A stretch of DNA of 64,000 nucleotides from an uncultured Ruminococcus sp. (GCA_902776975.1 CACYSI010000013.1:1-64000); one strand, 5' to 3'. Counted from the stretch's first letter, positions 41,412 through 49,582 are shown. Numbers and translations are program-made. Notes: a model not told the origin generated them from the sequence alone.

Positions 41412-41585
41412 TCATTGCTTATGGCAGGAGCCGGACATGGGGCAGGCTTTGCAGTTACCGCAGCCGCAAACCATGGACTTGCCCTGCTTTTTCTTTTTGA
41501 CCATATTCACGATGATAGCCGCAACTATAGCGATGAGCACGGCGCAGATGATGATAGTCCATATATTCTGTGATAACCATGTCAT
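41412..41585 (-). CDS. FeoB-associated Cys-rich membrane protein
   Basis: A 57-residue protein. The start at 41585 follows AAAGGAG; longer readings run through a palindromic repeat. One membrane helix (about 10-30) precedes a basic stretch and the cysteine tail CGCGNCKACPMSGSC. This matches the FeoB-associated Cys-rich protein family found after feoB in Firmicutes and thought to help iron delivery. Last gene of the feo operon. Confidence 0.85.
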   Translation of the reverse strand: MTWLSQNIWTIIICAVLIAIVAAIIVNMVKKKKQGKSMVCGCGNCKACPMSGSCHKQ

Positions 41586-41602
41586 AAGATCAACTCCTTT
41601 CA

Positions 41603-41664
41603 AAGCCTTCCCCTCGGGGGGAAGGTGGCTCGGCAGTGCCGAGTCGGATGAGGGGCGGGCTTTT
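41603..41664. repeat. REP-like palindromic repeat, type B
   Basis: AAGCCTTCCCCTCGGGGGGAAGG then GGATGAGGGGCGGGCTT around a small CTCGGCA/TGCCGAG hairpin. The same element occurs at 49852-49910 and, inverted, at 50005-50070. Confidence 0.75.
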
Positions 41665-41791
41665 CCGAAACAGTATCGGATTCGGTGAGTCATACAGGTG
41701 ACCGAGAATCAAAAAAGCTCTTTCCCACTCGTTGTTATTCCTATTCAAGTGCTTTATTGCGAGGGTTTCAGCCATTGGCTGTCCGGTTACC

Positions 41792-44254
41792 TTACTTAGT
41801 CAGCTTGGTAGCCTCTTTGTAGGGCTTGAAGAGCATATACATCATGCCCGCGATCAGCAGGATCGAGACGATCAGACCGATCACGTTCAGTCCGCCCGTG
41901 AACGCTGAGCCTATCTGGAAGATGCACAGCGATACGGCATACGCGAAGCCGCACTGATATGCTATAGCGAACGCTGTCCACTTGCCGGAGTTCATCTCGC
42001 GTCTGATAGCTCCCATAGCGGCGAAGCAGGGCGCGCACAGCAGGTTGAATACCAGGAACGAGAAGCCGCTTATGCCCGTGAATACCGTAGCGAGCGTAGC
42101 CCATACGGACATCGTACCGCCGCCGTACAGAGTACCCATGGTAGCTACGATGTTCTCCTTAGCGATGAGACCTGTGATAGAGGCGACAGCCGCCTGCCAG
42201 TTGCCCCAGCCTAAAGGAGCGAAGATCCACGCGATGGCTCCGCCTATAGCCGCGAGCATACTGCTGCCTATCTCTTCTTCACCGAGCATTGTGAACGTGC
42301 CGTCTACCCAGCCGAAGCGACTCAGGAACCACAGTACGATGGTCGAGAGCAGGATGATGGTGCCTGCCTTCTTGATGAACGACCAGCCGCGCTCCCACAT
42401 CGAGCGCAGAACGTTGCCGAGTGTGGGCCAGTGATACGCGGGCAGCTCCATGACAAAGGGAGCGGGCTCGCCCGCGAAGGGCTTAGTCTTCTTTAGCATG
42501 ATACCGGATATTATGATAGCCGCCATACCGATGAAGTACGCGCCGGTACTTACCCACGGCGAACCGCCGAAGATAGCGCCCGCGATCATCGAGATAAAGG
42601 GTATCTTAGCTCCGCAGGGGATGAAGGTGGTCGTCATTATGGTCATGCGGCGGTCACGCTCGTTCTCGATAGTACGCGACGCCATGATGCCGGGTATGCC
42701 GCAGCCCGTACCGATCAGTATCGGGATGAAGCTCTTGCCGCTCAGACCGAAGCGGCGGAAGACTCTGTCCAGTACAAAGGCGATACGCGCCATATAGCCG
42801 CAAGCCTCCAGGAACGCCAGCAGCAGGAAGAGCACCAGCATCTGGGGCACAAAGCCCAGTACGGCGCCTACGCCGGCGACTATGCCGTCGAGTATCAGGG
42901 ACGAGAGCCACTCGGGAGCGTTAGCCGCCTCGAGACCTCTGCCTACTATCACGGGGATGCCGGGCACCCATACGCCGAAGGCGGCGGGGTCGTCGGGCTT
43001 GCCCTCATTTTTGATGAAGGTCTCCGCCGCCGACTTTACGTCGTCGCCGGTGGATGTCTGCTTGGTGATCTCGAGAGTCTCTTCATCCTCTACTTCATAT
43101 GTGAACTCATCTGTTTTCTTTACCGAGTCCGCAAAGCTCCGTACTTCGTTCACGGCTTTTTTAGCGTCGTAGTTCTCGCTCTCCGAGTCGAGAGCCTCGA
43201 GCAGAGCGTCGTTTCCGACTGCTTCCGCGGAGCCTGTCAGCACTCCGATAGCCTCGGCATGAGCCTCATACTCAGCCGTGCCGATGCCGAACAGGTGAAA
43301 GCCGTCGCCGAACAGACCGTCGTTAGCCCAGTCCGTAGCGGCTGTACCGACCGTTACCATTGATATATAGTATACGAGGAACATTATCACGGCGAAGATC
43401 GGCAGACCCAGCCAGCGGTTGGTGACGATCCTGTCTATCTTGTCTGAGGTCGAGAGCTGACCCTTTTGTTTGTTCTTATATACGCCGTCGATTATCTTGC
43501 CTATGTAGACATAGCGCTCGTTGGTGATGATCGACTCAGCATCGTCGTCGTATTCTTCTTCTACGGCGGCTATATCCTTTTCGATATGAGCCTTGGTGCT
43601 GTCGCTTATATTGAGCTTTTCGATCACCTTTTCATCGCGCTCAAAGATCTTTACGGCGTACCAGCGCTGCTGCTCCTCGGGCATATCGTGCACACAAGCC
43701 TCTTCGATATGGGCTATGGCGTGCTCTACCGAGCCGTCAAAGGGGTGCTTAGGCACGGGCTTTTTGTTTTGAGCAGCCTCCATGGCAGCCTCCGCGGCCT
43801 CTATTACGCCGCTGCCCTTTAAGGCTGATATCTCCACTACCTTGCAGCCCAAGGCGCGCGCCAGCTCGGCGGTATTGATCTTATAGCCGTTCTTCTCGAC
43901 GACATCCATCATGTTGATCGCTACCACTACCGGTATGCCCAGCTCGCAGAGCTGAGTGGTCAGGTAGAGGTTGCGCTCGAGGTTGGTACCGTCCACAATG
44001 TTCAGTATCGCGTCGGGACGCTCGTCTATCAGATAGTTTCGCGCCACTACCTCCTCCATGGTGTAGGGCGAGAGTGAGTAGATGCCGGGCAGGTCGGTGA
44101 TAGTTACGTCAGAGTGCTTTTTGAGCTTGCCCTCTTTCTTTTCTACCGTAACGCCGGGCCAGTTTCCGACAAATTGGTTGGAGCCTGTCAGCGAGTTGAA
44201 CAGCGTAGTTTTGCCGCTGTTCGGGTTGCCCGCCAAGGCGATAGTCATCTTCAT
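41792..44254 (-). CDS. feoB: Ferrous iron transport protein B
   Basis: An 820-residue iron(II) transporter. The start is placed at the third codon of the longest frame, because GAGG lies 7 bp before it and only 1 bp before the first ATG. G domain: G1 GNPNSGKT, G3 DLPGIYSLSPY, G4 NMMD, G5 SALKGSG; then a GDI-like helical region and about eight to ten membrane helices with two Gate regions (LIGTGCGIPGIMASR; ATMGTLYGG). Between the first and second membrane helices is an extra acidic segment of about 100 residues (about 325-430). A GYSG-type C-terminus follows. It is the third gene of the feo operon. Confidence 0.95.
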   Translation of the reverse strand: MKMTIALAGNPNSGKTTLFNSLTGSNQFVGNWPGVTVEKKEGKLKKHSDVTITDLPGIYSLSPYTMEEVVARNYLIDERPDAILNIVDGTNLERNLYLTTQLCELGIPVVVAINMMDVVEKNGYKINTAELARALGCKVVEISALKGSGVIEAAEAAMEAAQNKKPVPKHPFDGSVEHAIAHIEEACVHDMPEEQQRWYAVKIFERDEKVIEKLNISDSTKAHIEKDIAAVEEEYDDDAESIITNERYVYIGKIIDGVYKNKQKGQLSTSDKIDRIVTNRWLGLPIFAVIMFLVYYISMVTVGTAATDWANDGLFGDGFHLFGIGTAEYEAHAEAIGVLTGSAEAVGNDALLEALDSESENYDAKKAVNEVRSFADSVKKTDEFTYEVEDEETLEITKQTSTGDDVKSAAETFIKNEGKPDDPAAFGVWVPGIPVIVGRGLEAANAPEWLSSLILDGIVAGVGAVLGFVPQMLVLFLLLAFLEACGYMARIAFVLDRVFRRFGLSGKSFIPILIGTGCGIPGIMASRTIENERDRRMTIMTTTFIPCGAKIPFISMIAGAIFGGSPWVSTGAYFIGMAAIIISGIMLKKTKPFAGEPAPFVMELPAYHWPTLGNVLRSMWERGWSFIKKAGTIILLSTIVLWFLSRFGWVDGTFTMLGEEEIGSSMLAAIGGAIAWIFAPLGWGNWQAAVASITGLIAKENIVATMGTLYGGGTMSVWATLATVFTGISGFSFLVFNLLCAPCFAAMGAIRREMNSGKWTAFAIAYQCGFAYAVSLCIFQIGSAFTGGLNVIGLIVSILLIAGMMYMLFKPYKEATKLTK

Positions 44255-44269
44255 AGTCATACCTCATTT

Positions 44270-44320
44270 TATTGTTAGTTGTTAGTTTGTAGTTGTTAGT
44301 TGTTAGTTGGTAGTTAGTGA
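44270..44320. repeat. GTTAGTT low-complexity tract
   Basis: About seven near-copies of TTGTTAGTTG/TTGGTAGTTA in about 50 bp between feoA and feoB. A related GGTAGTTGGTGG tract occurs at 49672-49698. Looks like replication slippage; it probably has no coding role. Confidence 0.7.
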
Positions 44321-44344
44321 TTTTCAAAAGTCTCGGCTAACCGC

Positions 44345-44361
44345 GTTATCTTAGGCTAACC
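44345..44361 (-). promoter_or_regulatory. Possible third iron-repressor dyad before feoB
   Basis: On the minus strand GGTTAGCCTAAGATAAC, resembling the two dyads at the feo promoter; a GGTTAGCC half lies 3 bp beyond (44335-44342). No promoter pair is obvious here. Confidence 0.45.
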
Positions 44362-44390
44362 GTCGGGCAAAAAGCAAGCCGCCCCGCGGC

Positions 44391-44612
44391 TCACTCTACC
44401 TCTATGTTTTCGGCGTCAGCCTTGCGCAGCGACAGCTCATATCCGCGCACGGTTATCTCCAGCGGATCGCCTAAGGGAGCTACCTTGCGCACCAGCACCT
44501 CTACGCCCTTTGTGATGCCCATATCCATGATGCGGCGCTTTATCGCGCCCTCGCCGTGCAGCTTCTTGACCTTTGCGCTGCCGCCGATGGGTACTTCTCT
44601 GAGAGTTTTCAT
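44391..44612 (-). CDS. feoA: FeoA domain protein, second copy
   Basis: A 73-residue SH3-like FeoA protein. The start at 44612 follows AAGGAGGAG. It contains VKKLHGEGAIKRRIMDMGITKGVEVLVRKVAPLGDPLEITVRGYELSLRK, the complete FeoA pattern (named by its landmarks: RRIMDMG, PLGDP, GYELSLR). FeoA supports FeoB-mediated ferrous iron uptake. Second gene of the operon, 149 bp after the first feoA. Confidence 0.92.
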   Translation of the reverse strand: MKTLREVPIGGSAKVKKLHGEGAIKRRIMDMGITKGVEVLVRKVAPLGDPLEITVRGYELSLRKADAENIEVE

Positions 44613-44635
44613 GTTCTCCTCCTTAATATAATTAG

Positions 44636-44692
44636 TCATCGCGAAGCCCTTGACACGCTTGTCAGGGCTGTGGCGATCTCAACCGATCCAAA
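44636..44692. repeat. Palindromic repeat, type A, partial copy
   Basis: GTCATCGCGAAG...GTGGCGATCTCAACCGATCC with a small TTGACACGCTTGTCAGG hairpin; fragment of the element at 22339-22472. Confidence 0.5.
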
Positions 44693-44761
44693 AGGTCAAA
44701 CACCCCGCTGATTATAGCTAAAGAAATGGGATGTTTATGTCAAGTAAAAATGTTGACTTGA

Positions 44762-44971
44762 TCAGATCATTATCTTCTGCGCCATTTCTTTGCTTACGGC
44801 TATGCGCGCTCCCTTGACGTTCACTATCAGGTTACCGCCCATAGAGCTGACCACTGTCACCGTGCCTCCGGGGACAAAGCCGAGGTTCTGCAGATGCGTC
44901 CTTACCTCCGAGTTGCCTCCTATGCGCTTGATGATGTATTCTTCTCCTAATGCTGCCAGTGTCAACGGCAT
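44762..44971 (-). CDS. feoA: FeoA domain protein, first copy
   Basis: A 69-residue FeoA protein: EEYIIKRIGGNSEVRTHLQNLGFVPGG and VVSSMGGNLIVNVKGARIAVSKEMAQKI (read by RTHLQNLGF, GGNLIV, RIAVSKEMA). GGAGG precedes the ATG. It is the first gene of the feo operon and lies directly behind the two dyads. The two FeoA proteins differ strongly, so they probably have distinct tasks. Confidence 0.92.
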   Translation of the reverse strand: MPLTLAALGEEYIIKRIGGNSEVRTHLQNLGFVPGGTVTVVSSMGGNLIVNVKGARIAVSKEMAQKIMI

Positions 44972-44998
44972 ATCTTTGCCTCCGTTTTTACCGTTACT

Positions 44999-45015
44999 AT
45001 TAGTCTGAGCTAACC
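44999..45015 (-). promoter_or_regulatory. Iron-repressor-like operator 2 of the feo operon
   Basis: On the minus strand GGTTAGCTCAGACTAAT, differing from operator 1 at only three of 17 positions. Its centre is 32 bp from that of operator 1, about three helix turns. Confidence 0.6.
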
Positions 45016-45030
45016 TGTGTACAAAAATAA

Positions 45031-45047
45031 GGTTAGCTTAAACTAAC
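45031..45047 (-). promoter_or_regulatory. Iron-repressor-like operator 1 of the feo operon
   Basis: The dyad GTTAG...CTAAC (plus strand GGTTAGCTTAAACTAAC) lies just downstream of the -10 box, covering the expected start. It resembles the DtxR/IdeR-type box (TTAGGTTAG-CTAACCTAA style), unlike a Fur box. Confidence 0.6.
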
Positions 45048-45054
45048 TGTTATT

Positions 45055-45083
45055 ATTATATCAGCCGCTCACGACTTTGTCAA
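45055..45083 (-). promoter_or_regulatory. Consensus promoter of the feo operon
   Basis: On the minus strand TTGACA (45083-45078), 17 bp, TATAAT (45060-45055): a perfect sigma-A match, so strong unless repressed. Confidence 0.9.
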
Positions 45084-45311
45084 GGCTGACAGGCAAATTA
45101 TTTGTTATATAGGTTTTATCGGCTCAACAGTCAAAAGCCTTTTGTGAAAACTCAACAAATGTTTTGTGAGTTTTTTATATATTTAGTAAATTTTTTGCTG
45201 AGAGCATAGTTTTTATTGTGTGTCATTTGAATTTGTTATATAATGATATGGTAGGTCGGATCGGGATATCCGGCATAGACTGTATATTTGCTCTTGAAAG
45301 GAGTTTTTTAA

Positions 45312-47384
45312 TTGAAACAGTACGACGCTAAACACATCATCAACATCGCTATGGCCGGTCACTCAGGCGCGGGCAAAACATCCGTAGCCGAGGCTATGCT
45401 GTATCTTTCCAAGGCATCAGACCGTCTGGGCAAGATCGCCGACGGCAACACCCAGCTCGACTATGACCCCGAGGAGATCCGCCGCAAGGTATCTATAGTT
45501 ACCGCTGTGGCTCCCGTAGAGTGGAAGAATACTAAGATCAACATCATCGACACCCCCGGTCTGTTTGACTTTGAGGGCGGCGTATACGAGGGCTATCGCG
45601 CGGCTGAGACCGCCGTCATCGTCGTATCCGCTAAGGACGGCGTCAACGTAGGTACAGAGAAGGCTGTCAAGGCTGCCGACAAAGAGGGCCTGACCAAGAT
45701 ATTCTTCGTCAACGGCGTTTGTGACGAGGACGCCCGCTTCTATCGCGTATTAGAGGACCTCAAGGCTACCTTCGGTCCCTCCGTATGCCCCGTTATCGTT
45801 CCTCATATCGAGAACGGTCAGGCTAATACATACATCAACCTCCTCGAGTATAAGGCGTATAAGTACGACGCTAAGGGCAACGCGGCTCCTACCGCCATAA
45901 TCCCCGAGATGGGCGACCGCTTTGAGGGTCTGAGAGAGGCTATCAAAGAGGCTGTTGCCGAGACCAGCGAAGAGCTCATGGAGAAGTTCTTTATGGAAGA
46001 GGAGTTCACTCCCGAAGAGATCATCACAGGCGTATCACAGGGCGTCAAGGACGGCTCTCTGTGCCCCGTATTCTGCGGCGACGCCTCTAACACATACGGC
46101 ATCGAGCAGTTCATGTCCAGTCTGACATGGCTCGCTCCCTCTGCCGAGGATAAGGGCGGCGAGACTGCCGTAGACGTAAACGGCGATCCCGTAGAGATAG
46201 CCTGCAACGCTCAGGGCGCTACAGCCGCTATCATCTTCAAGACAGTTGCCGACCCGTTCGTAGGCAAGCTCAGCTACTTCAAGGTAGTATCGGGCAAGGT
46301 ATCTACAGATACTCCTCTCGTAAATATGCGCACGGGTAATCAGGAGCGTATCACTAAGGTCCTGACCGTCCGCGGTAAGAAGCAGGAGGACGCCTCCGCA
46401 GTCACCGCCGGTGATATCGGCGCTATCCCCAAGCTCACCTCCGCCAACACAGGCGATACTCTCTGCTCACCGACCCGCAAGGTCATTCTCGACGGCATCG
46501 ACTATCCCGCTCCCTCCTTCTCTATGGCTGTATATCCCAAGAAGAAGGGCGAGGAGGATAAGGTAGCTCAGGGTCTGGCTCGTTTAGCTGAAGAGGATCC
46601 CACTGTAAGCTACGTCTCCAACCCCGAGACCAAGGAGCTCGTTATCTCCGGTATGGGCGAGCAGCACCTCGACGTAGTCGTATCCAAGCTCAAGGCTAAG
46701 TTCAACGTAGAGGTAGAGCTCAAGCAGCCCAAGGTTGCTTATCGCGAGACTATCCGCGGCAAGAGCGACGTAGAAGGCAAGCATAAGAAGCAGTCCGGCG
46801 GATCAGGTCAGTACGGCGACGTATGGATCAAGTTTGAGCCCTGTGACAGCGACGGTTTAGAGTTCGATATCGCCGTAGTAGGCGGCTCAGTTCCCAAGCA
46901 GTTCTTCCCGGCTGTTGAGAAGGGTCTGCGCGACTCCATCAAGCACGGTCCTCTCGCGGGCTATCCCGTAGTAGGCGTCAAGGCTACTCTGTACGACGGT
47001 AAGTATCATCCAGTTGACTCTAACGAAATGGCGTTCAAGACTGCCGCTCAGCTCGCCTTCAAGGCAGGTATCCCGCAGGCTAAGCCTGCTCTGTTAGAGC
47101 CGGTCGGCACCCTCAAGGCTACCGTTCCGGACGCCAACATGGGCGACGTTATGGGCGAGGTCAACAAGCGCCGCGGCCGTGTTCTGGGTATGAACGCCGG
47201 CGAGAGCGGTATGCAGATCGTCGAGGCTGAGGTACCCATGGCTGAGATGGCTGACTTCTCTATCTTCATCCGCCAGTGCACCCAGGGCAGAGGCTCCTAC
47301 AGCTTCGAGTTCGAGCGCTATGAGGACGCTCCCGCTCAGGTAGCTCAGAAGGTCATCGAGGCTGCCAAGGCTGAAGAAGCTTAA
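45312..47384 (+). CDS. Elongation factor G paralogue with altered GTPase motifs
   Basis: A 690-residue EF-G-like translational GTPase with all five domains. It begins with TTG behind AAAGGAG. G1 is GHSGAGKT (16-23, normally GHIDAGKT), the switch II motif is DTPGLFDF (80-87, normally DTPGH with the catalytic His) and the guanine-specificity motif is NGVCD (134-138, normally NKxD). Domain II (about 295-390), domain III (GEQHLDVVVSKLKAKFNVEV), domain IV (SGQYGDVWIKFEP; GYPVVGVKATLYDGKYHPVDS) and domain V (PVPNANMG-like PDANMGDVMGEVNKRRGRVLGM) are complete. It belongs with the clostridial EF-G2-like group, not the housekeeping fusA next to rpsL/rpsG, and probably acts on a special ribosome state. 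Confidence 0.88.
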   Translation: MKQYDAKHIINIAMAGHSGAGKTSVAEAMLYLSKASDRLGKIADGNTQLDYDPEEIRRKVSIVTAVAPVEWKNTKINIIDTPGLFDFEGGVYEGYRAAETAVIVVSAKDGVNVGTEKAVKAADKEGLTKIFFVNGVCDEDARFYRVLEDLKATFGPSVCPVIVPHIENGQANTYINLLEYKAYKYDAKGNAAPTAIIPEMGDRFEGLREAIKEAVAETSEELMEKFFMEEEFTPEEIITGVSQGVKDGSLCPVFCGDASNTYGIEQFMSSLTWLAPSAEDKGGETAVDVNGDPVEIACNAQGATAAIIFKTVADPFVGKLSYFKVVSGKVSTDTPLVNMRTGNQERITKVLTVRGKKQEDASAVTAGDIGAIPKLTSANTGDTLCSPTRKVILDGIDYPAPSFSMAVYPKKKGEEDKVAQGLARLAEEDPTVSYVSNPETKELVISGMGEQHLDVVVSKLKAKFNVEVELKQPKVAYRETIRGKSDVEGKHKKQSGGSGQYGDVWIKFEPCDSDGLEFDIAVVGGSVPKQFFPAVEKGLRDSIKHGPLAGYPVVGVKATLYDGKYHPVDSNEMAFKTAAQLAFKAGIPQAKPALLEPVGTLKATVPDANMGDVMGEVNKRRGRVLGMNAGESGMQIVEAEVPMAEMADFSIFIRQCTQGRGSYSFEFERYEDAPAQVAQKVIEAAKAEEA

Positions 47385-47452
47385 TTCATTCGTTATATTT
47401 GATACATCACGCCTCGGTTTTATCCCGGGGCGTTGTTGCAAGGAGTTTTGTG

Positions 47453-48385
47453 ATGAAAAAACTGCTTTGTATGATCGCGGTCTTAGCGGTCATGCTGTCC
47501 CTGTGCGCCGTGTCCGCATCCGCGAACGCGCCTTGGTATCCCGATATCATCATCACGCTCGATAAGCCATACGACGGCGACTATGTAGTCGCGGTGCTAA
47601 GCGACCGAAACGCGTTTTACTCGTACGATGAGCAGTGGTACAATGATAATAAAGCTGAATACGGCACAGAAGTTATATGGGCGACGGTCAAAAAGCTGAA
47701 AAGCGTAGGCGATGAGGACGGCTACAGCTACATCGCTGACGTGGACGATTTCAACAAAGTGAATAGAGGAACGGATGTATCGTATCCGTATAACACCTTC
47801 AAGATAGCGCTGTATTTTCCCGACACCGATACATTGGTGAAAACGGGTATCCTAAAAAACGAGAACTATATCGAAACATACAAGCTGACGCTCGACGCAC
47901 AGAAGATCGCCGCGATACAGGTCGCCGAGGAAGATCAAAAGACTTACGGCGAGGGAGAGTATCACCCTGCGGTGACAGCCGAAAAGCCGACTGCTTTGGC
48001 GCTGATTTTTTCGTCATCGAACGTAATACGGTTTCTCGTTTGTCTCGCGTTCAATCTTGTCGCGGAGATACTGATCGGACTGCTCTTCGGCTACCGCACA
48101 TGGCGGCATATCCTCACGATAGCGGTCACGAACATTATCACGCTTATCCTGCTTACCGTGAGCACCGTTCTGATCAATCCGCATATATATGACAGCTTAC
48201 TGAGTTTTCCGTTTGCGTTCTTTGAGATCGCTGTCGCGGCGGTCGAAGGCGCGGTGTACGCTATTGCCTTCAAACACTTCGAGAAAGGCGAAAAATACCG
48301 CCCGTGGCTCGCGGTGCTCTATGCCTTTGTAGCTAACGCTTTTACCTATGTGGTCGGCTCGCTTTTCTATCTGATACCGCATTGA
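47453..48385 (+). CDS. Exported membrane protein of unknown function
   Basis: A 310-residue protein started at 47453 behind AAGGAG. A signal peptide (ending SASA) is followed by an outside domain (about 25-185: PWYPDIIITLDKPYDGDYVVAVLS; YPYNTFKIALYFPDTDTLVKTG) and four C-terminal membrane helices (about 190-305). The last part (FEIAVAAVEGAVYAIAFKHFEKGEKYRPW) resembles CPBP/ABC-2-like membrane ends, but I do not recognise the family. It has a terminator and lies after the EF-G paralogue, possibly on the same transcript. Confidence 0.75.
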   Translation: MKKLLCMIAVLAVMLSLCAVSASANAPWYPDIIITLDKPYDGDYVVAVLSDRNAFYSYDEQWYNDNKAEYGTEVIWATVKKLKSVGDEDGYSYIADVDDFNKVNRGTDVSYPYNTFKIALYFPDTDTLVKTGILKNENYIETYKLTLDAQKIAAIQVAEEDQKTYGEGEYHPAVTAEKPTALALIFSSSNVIRFLVCLAFNLVAEILIGLLFGYRTWRHILTIAVTNIITLILLTVSTVLINPHIYDSLLSFPFAFFEIAVAAVEGAVYAIAFKHFEKGEKYRPWLAVLYAFVANAFTYVVGSLFYLIPH

Positions 48386-48400
48386 TCGTAATAAATACAA

Positions 48401-48426
48401 AAAAGCTCCCGATCTCGGGAGCTTTT
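48401..48426 (+). terminator. Terminator after the gene at 47453
   Basis: AAAAGCTCCC/GGGAGCTTTT hairpin with a T-rich end. Confidence 0.8.
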
Positions 48427-48442
48427 GTATGCTCTGAAATAA

Positions 48443-48527
48443 TGACAAGAAAACTTTGCAAAAAACTATTGACAAGTAAACTTGGCAGTGATATAATGAT
48501 GACATCAAATGACAAGTAAACTTGTCA
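48443..48527 (+). promoter_or_regulatory. Promoter with three repeated operators before the DUF6442-HTH operon
   Basis: Three copies of a near-palindrome TGACAAGtAAACTTGTCA occur at 48443-48460 (TGACAAGAAAACTTTGCA), 48470-48487 (TGACAAGTAAACTTGGCA) and 48510-48527 (TGACAAGTAAACTTGTCA). The middle one overlaps the -35 box of a consensus promoter, TTGACA (48469-48474), 17 bp, TATAAT (48492-48497), and the last covers the start and leads into the ribosome site. This fits autorepression by the HTH protein encoded second in the operon. Confidence 0.75.
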
Positions 48528-48542
48528 AAAGGAGATGTTATC

Positions 48543-48872
48543 ATGAACAGAGAGGATATTTTGAAGAGAGCGCAGCAGGAGAACCACGGCAAGGACTATG
48601 CCGATATCGAGGCTCAGAAGAGCGGTACGCGCGCGGCGTATTTTATCGCCGTGATACTGGTCATCATCGTTGATCTTGTCAACGGCTTTGTGCTGGGTTA
48701 CGTCAACCGGGGCATGGATTTTGTCCTGTTCACTATGGCGTTCGTCGCCTTTTTGACCAAGTACATCAAGCTGCGTAAGCGCCATGAGCTGTTTGTCACG
48801 ATCATGTGGGGCTTACTTGCGCTGATGATGCTGGCGCTGTGGATACTCCAGCTATGCGGGGTGATGAAATAA
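48543..48872 (+). CDS. DUF6442 membrane protein
   Basis: A 109-residue protein started at 48543 behind AAAGGAG. REDILKRAQQENHGKDYADIEAQKSG is followed by three membrane helices, the second ending in KYIKLRKRHEL, matching DUF6442. Function unknown. Its stop (TAA) shares a base with the ATG of the following HTH gene, so the two are translationally coupled; this pairing is frequent in Firmicutes. Confidence 0.8.
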   Translation: MNREDILKRAQQENHGKDYADIEAQKSGTRAAYFIAVILVIIVDLVNGFVLGYVNRGMDFVLFTMAFVAFLTKYIKLRKRHELFVTIMWGLLALMMLALWILQLCGVMK

Positions 48873-49078
48873 TGGATAATGAATTGATCCTGCGCAACAA
48901 TCTCGCCGCGATCCGTAAGGAAAAAAAGCTCTCACAGGCGGAGCTTGCCAAGCTGGTGGGAGTGTCGCGCAATACCATCAGCTCGATAGAGACCGGTCAG
49001 TTCAACCCGACCGCCAAGCTCGCGCTGATCCTGTGTATCGCTCTTGATAAGAAATTTGAAGAGATATTCTACTTTTAA
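48872..49078 (+). CDS. Small XRE-type helix-turn-helix regulator
   Basis: A 68-residue DNA-binding protein consisting of one Cro/C1-type HTH: NNLAAIRKEKKLSQAELAKLVGVSRNTISSIETGQFNPT (landmarks LSQAELA, VSRNTISSIE) and the ending CIALDKKFEEIFYF typical of YozG-like repressors. It probably represses its own operon through the three operators upstream. Confidence 0.92.
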   Translation: MDNELILRNNLAAIRKEKKLSQAELAKLVGVSRNTISSIETGQFNPTAKLALILCIALDKKFEEIFYF

Positions 49079-49090
49079 GGAGTGATCACC

Positions 49091-49582
49091 GTGAAAACTA
49101 CCGTTGTTTACTATTCGATGAGCGGCAACACCAAGATGACCGCGGAGAAGATCGCGGATAAGCTGTCCGCTGCGCTTACCGAGATCAGACCTGTGAAGGA
49201 GTACCCCTCCAAGGGCTTCCGCAAGTTCATATGGGGCGGCAAGAGCGCCGTGATGGGTGAGAAGCCCGAGCTCGAGCCCTACGGCTTCGACACAGACTGC
49301 GAGCTGATAATACTGGGCTCCCCCGTCTGGGCGAGCAACATAGCCCCTCCGCTGAGGACGTTCATTTCGGAGAACGGCGAGGCACTCAAGAACAAGCGCA
49401 TAGCCGTGTTCCTGTGTTACTCGGGCGGCGGCGCGGACAAGGCGCTCAGTAAGCTCAAGGCGGCGCTCGGCACAGAGGGCTTTGAGGCGCAGCTTGCGCT
49501 CATAGATCCAAAGGACAGACCTTCCCACGATAACGACAGGATGATATCGGAGTTCTGCGGCAAACTGAGCGGTGACGCATGA
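49091..49582 (+). CDS. Flavodoxin
   Basis: A 163-residue flavodoxin. GTG at 49091 is chosen because AAGGAG lies 8 bp upstream; the GTG at 49082 overlaps the ribosome site. FMN-binding loop YYSMSGNTKMTA, GSPVWASNIAPPLRTF for the isoalloxazine ring and FLCYSGGGADKALSKLKAAL are present. It follows the HTH gene after 12 bp and may share its promoter, so electron transfer could be part of what the HTH gene controls. Confidence 0.88.
   Translation: MKTTVVYYSMSGNTKMTAEKIADKLSAALTEIRPVKEYPSKGFRKFIWGGKSAVMGEKPELEPYGFDTDCELIILGSPVWASNIAPPLRTFISENGEALKNKRIAVFLCYSGGGADKALSKLKAALGTEGFEAQLALIDPKDRPSHDNDRMISEFCGKLSGDA

Larger units (their letters stand above)
44972..45311. promoter_or_regulatory. 340-bp divergent control region between feo operon and EF-G paralogue
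   Basis: No gene. The left half carries the feo promoter and two dyads (see separate entries). The right half is AT-rich with TTGTGT (45216-45221), 17 bp, TATAAT (45239-45244) serving the plus-strand EF-G paralogue, followed by AAAGGAG before its TTG start. Confidence 0.65.

Noticed and set aside
44270..44320. Repeated GTTAGTT units as a CRISPR array
   Set aside because: Units are 5-8 bp with no spacers; simple low-complexity tract.
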